Assembly: GCA_021733795.1 (NCBI GenBank)
Contig: JAIPKB010000007.1
Span: 1-60,719, forward strand
Length of the DNA stretch: 60,719 nucleotides
Direction of reading: 5' to 3'
DNA from: Akkermansiaceae bacterium
GTDB lineage: Bacteria; Verrucomicrobiota; Verrucomicrobiia; Verrucomicrobiales; Akkermansiaceae
Within the stretch, counting starts at the first letter, position 1, and each line of letters opens with the position of its first letter. Below, one piece after another: positions 51,428 to 60,279 of this stretch. A program made the position numbers and the translations under genes. The notes below the pieces were generated by a model that saw only the letters and a program-made list of their open reading frames with translations, ran no database searches and was not told where the DNA came from.

Positions 51428-53866
51428 TCACTTCGCTCTAACCATCCTCAAATCGTAGATGGCCGGTGTGGGTTTGCCCGGCTGGGTCTGGATGCGCACG
51501 ATCACTTTATCCTTCGCCTCCAACAAGGCGGCCGGGATCGGATACTCGACACCATAGTAATCCTCCTCGCCGGTGGCTTCCGCCTTGGCCGTGCCGATGA
51601 CCGTACCGTCAATCTGCAAGTCGAACTCCGGGCCATTGTCACGCCCCCAGTAAACGAGGCGCACTGCGGATTTGCCGCCTGCTGGCGGTAGTTTCAGCTC
51701 GAAACTGAACCAACCACCGTCGTCGGCCACCCGGAAGTGCTTGCCTAACGGGCCGTATCCGGTGCGGGACTTTTCAAACAGCAGTTGGTGGTCGGTTTCC
51801 GGTTGTTGTTCGCCGAGGCGCACGCGGTCGATGGTATTGGCCTCAAGTTCCTGTTCCCGGCGTTCGGCTTCGGCGACCTGCCGTTGCAGTTCGGCGGCGT
51901 GGGCTGGATCACTCAGTTGCCAATAAATCGCATAGCGCTGGAAATGGAGATCATAAAACGGTGCGAGAGTGATGTCATTCGGCTTGGTCAAATCGCGGGT
52001 GCGGAAGACCCCGGGACGGCCGGGCACCGGGGCAATATGAGCCAGCACCTCCTCGTCGCTGTTGGCGACGAACAGCGGCGCGCGATTCAGCGGACGGAAA
52101 GCCTTGATCGGCGTGTAGGAGCCGATGTAGTCCCTTTGTTGGAGTCCTTCACTGCCCAACTCGCCGGCCAGCAGGATCGGCCCGTTGAACACCGACACCC
52201 ATCCGGGGCACTGCGCCTGGCGGACCACCCGCGGCTTCATCGGCAACGCCACGCGAATGCAATCACCCGCCTGCCAGGAGCGCTTGATTTCGGCGAAACC
52301 GCCCGGCGCGGAGGTCACGGTGACCGGCTGATCGTTCAACGTCACCGCCAGCTTGCCGGCCTCCACCCAGAACGGATGCCGAACGCGCAAGGTGACAGGC
52401 TCGGACGAAGCCTTGGTGATGGTCAACGTGGTGCCCCCTTCGGCGGGAAACCCTGTGTTCTGGCGCAGCGCGAAACCGTGTTCCGGCCACTCCAATTCGG
52501 AGGCGATAAACAGGTTGACCGACAGCGAGTCCGCGGTGTGGGTGTAGATCAGTTCGCCATAGCGGGCGTGGTTTTCCATGCCGGTGCCGGTGCAGCACCA
52601 GAACGAGTTGAAGTCAGTGCCGTAGCTGCGCGCATAGTCGGGCCGCAAGGGCGTATAATAGACAAACGCCCCCGCCCCCGCCAACGGAGCCTGGGAGGTG
52701 AGGATGTGATTGAACAACGCGTTCTCATAATAGTCGAGATACGCGGTCTCCGGCTTCTCCTGATAGAGTGCGGCGGTGAGGCGCAGCATGTTATAAGTAT
52801 TGCAGGTTTCCGGGCCACCATCATGGGTGATGTCACCGCCCATGTTCTCGGGCGGGGAGAAATGTTCGTGGATGCTGTTGCCGCCATTGACCCAGGAGCG
52901 GTTCCTAACCACCGTCTGCCAGAAAAACGCGGCGGCCGCGCCGTAGGCCGGATCACCGGCCAGTTGATGGACGCGTTGGAAGCCGATGAACTTGGGCACC
53001 TGGGTGTTGGCGTGCTTGCCGGTTAGATCATCCTTGCCGGCGGCGGCCGGGTCGAGCAACGCATGATGCGAGTAAAGCCGGGCGTAATCCAGAAAGCGCT
53101 TCTCGCCGGTGATCGCATAAACATCGGCCAGCACCTCGGCCATCCCGCCATGTTCGCAGTTGAGCATCCGCTCGCGGCGTTCGTCGGGAAGGTCCTTCAC
53201 CACCGATCCGCACCAATCGGCGAAGCGGACGAGCACCTCCTTGGCGGTGGTGTCGCCACAACAAGTCCACGCGTCGCGCAGGCCGGCCAGCTGCTTGTGG
53301 ATGGTATAGAAGGGAGCCCAATAGTTGTCGATGGTTTCGACCTTTCCCGCACGGATGTCCGCCTCCAGTTCGCGGGCGAAGGGAAACGCCACCAACGAGC
53401 CGTCACCGCGCTTATCCTGGCATTCTTTCCATTCCCGGGTGATGTAGGCGACCCGCTCGCGGAGTCGATAGTCATCGGTGACCCGGTACATCAGGCTGAT
53501 CGCGCTGAGATAATGGCCGAGGCTATGGCCGGCGAGCGAGCGGGTGGTGCCCGGCGCGGCGGGCGATTCCCAACCCCCGTAGGGTTTCGCCTTCGGCTCC
53601 AAGCCTGCCTCGACGCGGAACTGGGCCAACAAGCGATCCGGCTCCAAGCGGATGAGATAGGCGTGATCGACCTCCTGCATGGTCTTGAATGGACCATTGA
53701 GCAGGCGCACCGCACCCTGGGAAAACAGGCTCTGGCTCGCCGGGATGGCGGGTTTGACCAACGACGGACCGAGCTCCGCGGCAGTCGTGGAGCAGGCGAT
53801 GGCGACCATCGGGCAACAGAGTGCCCGCATGGCGAGTCGGGAGTGAGCAAAGGGGGATCGATTCAT
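51428..53866 (-). CDS. GH127-family enzyme, probable beta-L-arabinofuranosidase
   Basis: 812 residues. An N-terminal export signal (about residues 12-29) precedes an (alpha/alpha) barrel that starts near GAVRLLNGPFKTMQEVDHAYL and contains SLAGHSLGHYLSAISLMY. Family hallmarks are intact: GGPETCNTYNML with Glu353 and Cys355, and SFWCCTGTGMENHARYG with the vicinal Cys424 and Cys425, matching the Glu/Cys and Cys-Cys zinc site of characterised GH127 enzymes, where a Cys is the nucleophile. C-terminal beta domains and a sugar-binding-like segment (PGKPTPAIYDLRM end) follow. It would release beta-L-arabinofuranose from plant glycoproteins or glycans. Its spacing and length are normal for larger members. 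Confidence 0.9.
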   Translation of the reverse strand: MNRSPFAHSRLAMRALCCPMVAIACSTTAAELGPSLVKPAIPASQSLFSQGAVRLLNGPFKTMQEVDHAYLIRLEPDRLLAQFRVEAGLEPKAKPYGGWESPAAPGTTRSLAGHSLGHYLSAISLMYRVTDDYRLRERVAYITREWKECQDKRGDGSLVAFPFARELEADIRAGKVETIDNYWAPFYTIHKQLAGLRDAWTCCGDTTAKEVLVRFADWCGSVVKDLPDERRERMLNCEHGGMAEVLADVYAITGEKRFLDYARLYSHHALLDPAAAGKDDLTGKHANTQVPKFIGFQRVHQLAGDPAYGAAAAFFWQTVVRNRSWVNGGNSIHEHFSPPENMGGDITHDGGPETCNTYNMLRLTAALYQEKPETAYLDYYENALFNHILTSQAPLAGAGAFVYYTPLRPDYARSYGTDFNSFWCCTGTGMENHARYGELIYTHTADSLSVNLFIASELEWPEHGFALRQNTGFPAEGGTTLTITKASSEPVTLRVRHPFWVEAGKLAVTLNDQPVTVTSAPGGFAEIKRSWQAGDCIRVALPMKPRVVRQAQCPGWVSVFNGPILLAGELGSEGLQQRDYIGSYTPIKAFRPLNRAPLFVANSDEEVLAHIAPVPGRPGVFRTRDLTKPNDITLAPFYDLHFQRYAIYWQLSDPAHAAELQRQVAEAERREQELEANTIDRVRLGEQQPETDHQLLFEKSRTGYGPLGKHFRVADDGGWFSFELKLPPAGGKSAVRLVYWGRDNGPEFDLQIDGTVIGTAKAEATGEEDYYGVEYPIPAALLEAKDKVIVRIQTQPGKPTPAIYDLRMVRAK

Positions 53867-54042
53867 TGGTGGATGGGGTCAGGAGGGCAAGGGACCGCAG
53901 CGATTCATGTCAACACGGTCGTTGGGACATTACGATCTTCCGCGTAGCGCGATTTCACCCGTTCGCAACATGATCAACTCGCTTCGCAAAATAGACACAC
54001 TACCCGGATCCCCGATGAATTCAAAGGTAGTGTCGCTTGCAA

Positions 54043-56538
54043 TTATCGGTCGGTATCGATGCGGAAGATGGTGAGCGAATACGGCTTGAGGGTATAGTTG
54101 AATTCCGGCGCGATCCCATCGAACATGGATTCCACCGGGATGACCTTGTTGGGTTCATCGAGCGTGTTTTCGTCGGTCGGCTTATCGCTGGCCAGCGTGA
54201 TGACCTGGGCTTGGGACTGGAGTTTCACCGCCCCATCGATGCGGATCGTGGTATCCAGCGGAGCCGGGCCCGGATTCACGGCCTTGATGATGATCTGGCC
54301 GGATTTGTCGTCCCTGCCACCGAGTGCGAAGATGCCCGGTTTATGAGCGGGCGGCGGGAGTTTTGCGGATTGGGCGGGCTTGCCGTCGAGGAAGCACTCA
54401 ACCCGATCTCCCTTGACTTGGATTTTGATATCATACCAGCGGTTGGTCTCGATCCGCAGGTCCCGCCCCTTGGCGACTTCCCGATTGGATCCGCCTTCTT
54501 TCACTTCCACCGTGGACCGCGTGTTATTCCAGCCGCCGATATTCCAATGTGCCATATTCTCGGCGTCCTTCACCGCAAAGAGAATCAGAAACCCCTCGTC
54601 GCCGCCGGTTTTTCGGGCCTTTAGCGTCAGGGTATAATCCGTCCACGAGCGGCTTTCAGCGATGGCCAGCAGGTTGGTGCCCGCGGCTGTCTGCCTCAGC
54701 GCGCCATCCCGCGCCTTCCAATCGCCACTGACCAGTTGCCAGCCTGCGGCACCGTTGGTGAAGTCGCCCTGATAAAGGGTCTTGCCGTTATGCTCGACCT
54801 TGATGTCCTTGTATTCCGCCTGGGTGTTCCAGGTGCCGACACCGATCCCGCCGCCCGGATTCGGCGCGGGCGGGTCGGGCTCGCTGACCGCTGTCTTGAG
54901 CGTGACATCGGGACGGTGCGCGCTGAACATCGTCTGGACATGATAGGAAGAGCGCCCGCTGCTGCGGGAGCTGTCGAAACGGATCAGATTCACCGGCCAT
55001 GCCCGGTTGTTGACATTCTCGAACAGCGGCGCGTAGGAGGCCATGGTGACGATGTCCGAGTTGCGCTCCATGCCGATCATAAAGGCGGCTTCGGACAGCG
55101 CTCCCAACAAATTTCCGGAGCCGACGTTGTTGTTCACCGCGTATTCCCCAACGTAGATTTGGGGTCCCTTGCGGTCGTATGTGTCGTATTTCCTCTCGTT
55201 GGCGAAGAACCAATGAGGGGCGACGTAATAATGCTCGTCGATAATCTCCACCGGCGCATCCGGGATGGGGCAATCGGCGATGGTGATGACGTCTGGATAT
55301 TTCGCTTTGATCGCCTCATAAAACGGCCGGTAGTTCTTGAAATACTTCGGGCCGAAATTCTCGTTGCCGATTTCGACATATTTGATCTTGAACGGCTCCG
55401 GGTGTCCGTTCTTGGCTCGCAGCGCGCCCCACTGGCTGGTTGCCGGACCGTTGGCATATTCCAATGCGTCGAGAGCGTCCTGGATGTACGGTTGCAGGTC
55501 CTCCGGGCGGGTGACGGCCTCTTCGCTGCGATAAGCGCAGGAGAGTCCGGCATTGATCACATACATCGGCTCGGAGCCCAGATCCTCGCAGAGTTGCAGG
55601 TATTCATGGAAACCCATTCCCTCGGTGTTGTGATAGCCCCAAAGGTCCCAGCGTCCCGGGCGGCTGGCGATATCGCCGATGGTGTTCTTCCACTGGATGC
55701 GGTTTTCCAAAGTAACCCCCTCCACCACGCAGCCACCGGGAAACCGGAAGAAGGCGGGCTTGAGCCCTTGCAGCAGATGGACCAGATCCGGGCGCATGCC
55801 ATTGGGACGATTCTGATAGGTCGGCGGAAAAAGCGAGACCACGTCGAACCAGATCGTCCCCGGTGTGGACACGCAGAGCGTGAGGCGCGCTTGGGGATCG
55901 GTGCCGGTGGCGACCAGCTTGCAGGCGTAACGCCGCCATTTTCCGGAAACTCCGGTCACCTCGCTCTTGCCGTGGATTTTGGTCCCGTCGGCGCTTTCGA
56001 GTTGTGCGGTCACGGTCTGGGCATCCTCGGTGCGGGCGTAGAAGGACAACTCGTAGGTTTCACCCTCCTTGACGGACATGCCCCAGTAGCCTTCGTTGGC
56101 CACCCCGGCGCGCGCGCCAACCTGCTGGACCTCAAGCCTCATCGAATGCGGCGTCCGGTCATTGAGTGGATTGGCATCATCCAAATAGATCGCCGCCTTG
56201 GTATCACCGGCCGCGACCAGCGACCATGCGTGCAGGTCGTTCTGATACCATTTGCCATGTTTGAAGCCTTTCGGTGTCACCATCTGATCGCCGTCCATGC
56301 TGGCCCCCGCGGCAACCTGCATTTCCTCGAAGGCGCGGTTCTGCACCAACTCGGCATAGATGCCGCCGTCACCGGCGTGGTTGATTTCCTCATAGAAGAT
56401 ACCCCACAACGTGGGACTGACCTTCACCCCGGCTTGATCGGCGGCGACGGTAATGGCGGCGGACTCGGCCGATGCGGCGACTGGCCATGCGGCCATCACC
56501 CCGGACATCAACAAACCAATTCTTGTGACTGTTTTCAT
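54043..56538 (-). CDS. GH51-like alpha-L-arabinofuranosidase with an inserted LamG/DUF1080-like domain
   Basis: 831 residues with a Sec signal (RIGLLMSGVMAAWPVAASA). GIFYEEINHAGDGGIYAELV (residues 46-65) is the GH51 N-terminal signature. A carbohydrate-binding-like domain covers about 80-235, and FRFPGGCVVEG starts the barrel. The acid/base is Glu393 in VEIGNENFG and the nucleophile Glu465 in YVGEYAVNNN. The C-terminal beta domain of GH51 is interrupted: residues about 565-735 (GTWNTQAEYKDIKVEHNGKT to the FALGG turn) resemble LamG or DUF1080, after which the remaining strands resume (IRIDGAVKLQSQ). It removes alpha-L-arabinofuranose side chains. It is the second gene after the GH127 fusion, 44 bp downstream of it. 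Confidence 0.82.
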   Translation of the reverse strand: MKTVTRIGLLMSGVMAAWPVAASAESAAITVAADQAGVKVSPTLWGIFYEEINHAGDGGIYAELVQNRAFEEMQVAAGASMDGDQMVTPKGFKHGKWYQNDLHAWSLVAAGDTKAAIYLDDANPLNDRTPHSMRLEVQQVGARAGVANEGYWGMSVKEGETYELSFYARTEDAQTVTAQLESADGTKIHGKSEVTGVSGKWRRYACKLVATGTDPQARLTLCVSTPGTIWFDVVSLFPPTYQNRPNGMRPDLVHLLQGLKPAFFRFPGGCVVEGVTLENRIQWKNTIGDIASRPGRWDLWGYHNTEGMGFHEYLQLCEDLGSEPMYVINAGLSCAYRSEEAVTRPEDLQPYIQDALDALEYANGPATSQWGALRAKNGHPEPFKIKYVEIGNENFGPKYFKNYRPFYEAIKAKYPDVITIADCPIPDAPVEIIDEHYYVAPHWFFANERKYDTYDRKGPQIYVGEYAVNNNVGSGNLLGALSEAAFMIGMERNSDIVTMASYAPLFENVNNRAWPVNLIRFDSSRSSGRSSYHVQTMFSAHRPDVTLKTAVSEPDPPAPNPGGGIGVGTWNTQAEYKDIKVEHNGKTLYQGDFTNGAAGWQLVSGDWKARDGALRQTAAGTNLLAIAESRSWTDYTLTLKARKTGGDEGFLILFAVKDAENMAHWNIGGWNNTRSTVEVKEGGSNREVAKGRDLRIETNRWYDIKIQVKGDRVECFLDGKPAQSAKLPPPAHKPGIFALGGRDDKSGQIIIKAVNPGPAPLDTTIRIDGAVKLQSQAQVITLASDKPTDENTLDEPNKVIPVESMFDGIAPEFNYTLKPYSLTIFRIDTDR

Positions 56539-56581
56539 GGAATCTTTCTGGTGGTGGTTTCGATTGTGGTCATGCGATTAC

Positions 56582-59500
56582 TCATTGAGCCCCCTCCGGC
56601 AAGACGACGACGTCGTCGAACCAGGCGGCCCGGTCGCTCACGCGCAGGCCGACCGCGCCTTTGAGGATGGGATTGTCTTCGTCCCTGACGTCGAGCAAAG
56701 GCCGGGTGTCATCGTGCAGCGGGTTGAGCCAGGCGCGGATGCGGTTGCCCTCCACGACGACCCGCAGCAGGTTCCACGTGTCGGTTTCCACTTTGTTCGG
56801 CCGATCAGCCAAAGCCACTGCCGCCATCTGCTTCCATCCGATTTCCATCTTGCCGAGGTAGAGGGAATGGGTATCGATGCCCAGATAATACCCGCGCATT
56901 TGATCGGTGCCCGGGCCGGGGTCATTGACCCGGAAACAAATCCCGGCATTGCCTATCCCGTCCTTGAGCATCACGGTTGCCTCCAGCAGATAGTCGCCCC
57001 ACGCGTTTTCGCCCGCAACCATCTTGGACTGGCCGGAGAGTTTCAGATAACGACTGCCGCCGGGCTCCGCGCTCTCGCCGTAAGCCGTCCAGCCCGGTAC
57101 TGGATCCACCTGCGGCGGCGGAACGGACTGGAAATCTTCAAACAACAGCGCCTGTTTCTTTCCGGTCGCATAACTGCGCACGGCTTCGGCTTCGGCATGA
57201 CTGACCGGCGTGCAATCCGGCCAGAGCAGCCCGCACCACGGAATGGCCGGTTCCGGAGCCCCGTCCGGAGTGCCCCAATACCAACGGCAGTTGGAATTGC
57301 CAACCATGAGCTCCCAGCACAGATAGACGCCCGGCACGGACTTGTTCCCCGCCTTGCGCGTTTTCAGCCAGTTGATCACCTCGATCGGCGAACCCGCGCT
57401 CGACGGTTTCTTCCCAAACCAGCGGGCACCCGCTTCGGTGAAGACCGTGCCCTTGGTTGGATTCATGTTTGCCTGCCGGTCCCAAGCCGCCCAATCAACC
57501 GAGTAATTGTGCGCATCGACGATATCGGTCCACGGGTGATCATCCCAGCAGGCGATGACCGGTTGGGTTGGTTTCATCTCCTTGGCCCAGCCGTATCCCG
57601 CCTCGCGGAGTTTAAGCGTGAAGGCGTCTCCCATGTTAGGCTCGTTGTAGATCTCCCACCACAGCACGCGCTGGTCGTCGCGGTGGGCGGCGATCACCGC
57701 CTGGACGTAGGCCTTGAACTTGGGCAGATTCTCATCCTTGCGTTCGGCGTCCTGCAAGGCCGCCCATCTCCCGTTGTGTCTGCCATCCACGGGTGGCGGC
57801 GTGTCGATGGTGATGCCCGCATGATTCCAGCAGTCGTCAAAAAACACGAACCCGGGCTTGATGCCATGGCGGTCACAAATTTCGAGAAATGCCTCGATCC
57901 GTTCGAGAAACACCTGCTTTTCGGTGTCATAGACGATGTTGTGGAGGTAAACGCGCAGGGTGTTGATGCCGAAGTATTTGACCGCCGCCGTCAGTTCACG
58001 CTCGATCACCTCCGGTTTGAACTCATGCCACATCTGAATCTGGTTGGCTGCGTAGGCGGGTGTGTAGTTGGCCCCGATCCAGGCGGAGGTGTCGTGAGGT
58101 TCCGGCTGGACGGCTTCCGGTGTGCGGGCCAGCCAGACCCGCATCCCGCCCGCGCCGCGATAGTTCCAGGCGTAGTAGGGAATCAATGTCATGGTGTCCT
58201 TCGCGGAGGTCTGTTGGCGGGTGTCCACACGCAGCGCGTCGGCTTTGATGATCCGGATGCCGTTCACGAGAGCGGGGCGGCTCTCAAGCGTTGTTGCGGC
58301 GGAATCGGCCAGGACCAGATCGGTCACCTTGTCGGCGTTATCAATGCCCTCCGCACAATAGACGAGCGGTCCGCGCTCGACCGCGACTTTTCCGTTTGCG
58401 GCCGCGACCTTCTCGTGGGCGACGACATGACGGATGGGCATGGGCAAAGCGAATTCGACGCGATCGCCTGCCTTCCAAGTGCGCTGGATCACGGCATAGC
58501 CCTTTTCGCGCGGCGCGGCGAAGTCCACCCCGTTGACTTGCAGCGCGACCTTCCCGCCTGCCGGGTCGGTGTAGCGGTAGAGGTCGGACGGCAACGGCTT
58601 GCCCTCAGCCCAACCGGGGATGCGGATGCGCAGCGCGAAGGGCTGCGGCTTCTCGGGGGTCACTTCCAGCGCCACGCGGCCGTCCCACGGATAGTCGGTC
58701 TTCACGCGCAACCGGACGGTCGTTCCCGCGACGGATGCGCTTCCCTCACAGGCAGCGAAAAGATTCACATAGAGATCGGAGGAACCGACGGCAAAAACAT
58801 ATTCCGACAATCTGGGCCAGAACCGCACCAGGTTGGCGGGACAACACGGGCATTGATGCCAGGACCACCGCTTGACCGGCTTCTTCCGCCGATCCGCCGC
58901 GAGCGGATTGGCGTAGAAGAACCGGTCACCGCTCAAACCGGATCCGGCAGCCAGCGCGTTGTAGAGCACCCGCTCAATCACGTCGTAGTATTTGGATTCC
59001 CCTTGGAGCCGGAACATGCGGCCCGACCACAACACATTGGCAATCGCCGAACACGTTTCGCAATAGGCGAATTCCTCATCCGGCAGCACATAGTCGTCGG
59101 AGAACCCCTCCGAATGTTGGCGATGCCCCACGCCGCCGGTGACATACATTTTCCGGCCGACCACCCGCTCCCACTTCCTTTCCAGCAAGTCGATCAGGGC
59201 CGGATCGCCCTTGATGGCACCGACATCGCAAGCTCCCGCGTAGAGATACATCACGGCCACGGCATGCCCGATCACGTCATCATCTGCCATCGCCGGTTTG
59301 CCGTGTGACCACATGCTCAGGTGGGTCTTGTAGCCCTCGACAAGTCGCTGAGCCAAGTCCAGGTAGGCCTGCTCACCGGTGGCCTTGAACAGCTTGACCA
59401 GACCGATCTCGACCTCCGGATGACCGGACACCTGGAGTGCCTTGCCCTCCTGGTTCACCTGGACCATCAGATCCGCCGCCCGCCGGGCGACCTCGAGATA

Positions 59501-60202
59501 GTTGGTGCGCCCGGTTGTTTTGAAATGTTCGACCGCCGACTCCATCAGGTGTCCCATGCTATACGACTCGCAGGTGCCGCTGGTTTCCCGTTCAAACAAT
59601 GGATACTTGGGTTCCGTGATTTGAAGGTGCGGGAAAAGGAAACCGCTCGGAGCTTGCGACCTAGCGATTTGCGAGATCAGCGTTTCAAGTTTTTTTTCCA
59701 GTTCCGGGTCGGGTTGCGTCCGCAGCAGATACTGCGCACCCTCGATGGCTTTATAAACATCCGAATCTCCCCACATGTAGCCGTGATATTTCTCCGACGA
59801 GTCGCCGGAAAGGATCCGGAATCCGCCGAGCGAGCCCTGCTTTTCCATTTCGCTGAAATTATGCGCGACTGTCACCTGCCGGTTGGTCGTTTGCCGTCCG
59901 GCCCAAAACGAATCGGTCAGTTTCACATCCGTGAATGGCACAGGTGTGAGCGGGTACTCCGCCGCAGACAGCGGCTGCACAAGCGCCCCCACTGCCAACA
60001 TCGCCGTCAACCGAATCAACGTGCGTGCCCGCCTGTATCCCTGGTTGTTGCCCTTGCGCTCGCAGCCCCTCGCTCCGCTTTCCCAACTGGCAGGCCTGGG
60101 TCCACCACCTGCGGCTTGCCCCCGGGCCCGGGGTGAACCCAAGGGGGGACCGGAGAGCGGGAAAATGGAGGTGGGGCGTCTTGGCTTATTGGAGGTTTTC
60201 AT
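56582..60202 (-). CDS. Three-module secreted protein: GH127-like, GH5-like and LamG-like
   Basis: 1206 residues from ATG 60202. A GC-rich stretch of about 60 residues precedes the signal peptide (LIRLTAMLAVGALVQPLSAAEY). Module 1 (about 80-690) is GH127-like, with Glu382 and Cys384 in FAYCETCSAI and the vicinal Cys453 and Cys454 in QCPCCPANL. Module 2 (about 700-1010) is a TIM barrel of GH5 or related type: WWEIYNEPNMGDAF with the acid/base Glu854 and FTEAGARWFG with the nucleophile candidate Glu923. Module 3 (about 1015-1206) is a DUF1080/LamG-like sandwich (LLEATVMLKDGIGNAGICF). The fusion suggests joint attack on one arabinose-bearing polymer. The frame is continuous through all three, with no stop between modules. 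Confidence 0.82.
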   Translation of the reverse strand: MKTSNKPRRPTSIFPLSGPPLGSPRARGQAAGGGPRPASWESGARGCERKGNNQGYRRARTLIRLTAMLAVGALVQPLSAAEYPLTPVPFTDVKLTDSFWAGRQTTNRQVTVAHNFSEMEKQGSLGGFRILSGDSSEKYHGYMWGDSDVYKAIEGAQYLLRTQPDPELEKKLETLISQIARSQAPSGFLFPHLQITEPKYPLFERETSGTCESYSMGHLMESAVEHFKTTGRTNYLEVARRAADLMVQVNQEGKALQVSGHPEVEIGLVKLFKATGEQAYLDLAQRLVEGYKTHLSMWSHGKPAMADDDVIGHAVAVMYLYAGACDVGAIKGDPALIDLLERKWERVVGRKMYVTGGVGHRQHSEGFSDDYVLPDEEFAYCETCSAIANVLWSGRMFRLQGESKYYDVIERVLYNALAAGSGLSGDRFFYANPLAADRRKKPVKRWSWHQCPCCPANLVRFWPRLSEYVFAVGSSDLYVNLFAACEGSASVAGTTVRLRVKTDYPWDGRVALEVTPEKPQPFALRIRIPGWAEGKPLPSDLYRYTDPAGGKVALQVNGVDFAAPREKGYAVIQRTWKAGDRVEFALPMPIRHVVAHEKVAAANGKVAVERGPLVYCAEGIDNADKVTDLVLADSAATTLESRPALVNGIRIIKADALRVDTRQQTSAKDTMTLIPYYAWNYRGAGGMRVWLARTPEAVQPEPHDTSAWIGANYTPAYAANQIQMWHEFKPEVIERELTAAVKYFGINTLRVYLHNIVYDTEKQVFLERIEAFLEICDRHGIKPGFVFFDDCWNHAGITIDTPPPVDGRHNGRWAALQDAERKDENLPKFKAYVQAVIAAHRDDQRVLWWEIYNEPNMGDAFTLKLREAGYGWAKEMKPTQPVIACWDDHPWTDIVDAHNYSVDWAAWDRQANMNPTKGTVFTEAGARWFGKKPSSAGSPIEVINWLKTRKAGNKSVPGVYLCWELMVGNSNCRWYWGTPDGAPEPAIPWCGLLWPDCTPVSHAEAEAVRSYATGKKQALLFEDFQSVPPPQVDPVPGWTAYGESAEPGGSRYLKLSGQSKMVAGENAWGDYLLEATVMLKDGIGNAGICFRVNDPGPGTDQMRGYYLGIDTHSLYLGKMEIGWKQMAAVALADRPNKVETDTWNLLRVVVEGNRIRAWLNPLHDDTRPLLDVRDEDNPILKGAVGLRVSDRAAWFDDVVVLPEGAQ
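60016..60199. other. GC-rich segment between start codon and signal peptide of the GH127 fusion
   Basis: Directly after the start codon at 60202, codons for an Arg/Gly/Pro-rich stretch (PLGSPRARGQAAGGGPRP, ESGARGCERKGN) precede a normal signal peptide. The DNA is strongly palindromic (CCCGGGCCCGGGG near 60120-60132) and all frames are open on both strands, as in inserted GC-rich repeats. It may be an inserted element that moved the original start, or a non-translated leader with the true start at a TTG or ATG (MLAVGALVQPL) further in. Confidence 0.45.
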
Positions 60203-60279
60203 TTGATTTCTGGTTTCAAGGAAGCGGTTTCCGGCCATTAACCCACGCTGTGAGCAATCTTCGCATGTTGTAGTTTCTG

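Noticed and set aside
54736..56664. A 642-codon plus-strand frame opposite the GH51-like gene
   Set aside because: Same reason: the minus strand carries the catalytic motifs and a signal peptide, while the plus-strand product shows none.
56453..59308. A 951-codon open frame on the plus strand opposite the GH127 fusion gene
   Set aside because: It is antisense to a gene with clear GH127 and GH5 motifs. High GC leaves the opposite strand free of stops; its composition (His/Arg/Gly rich) has no domain pattern.
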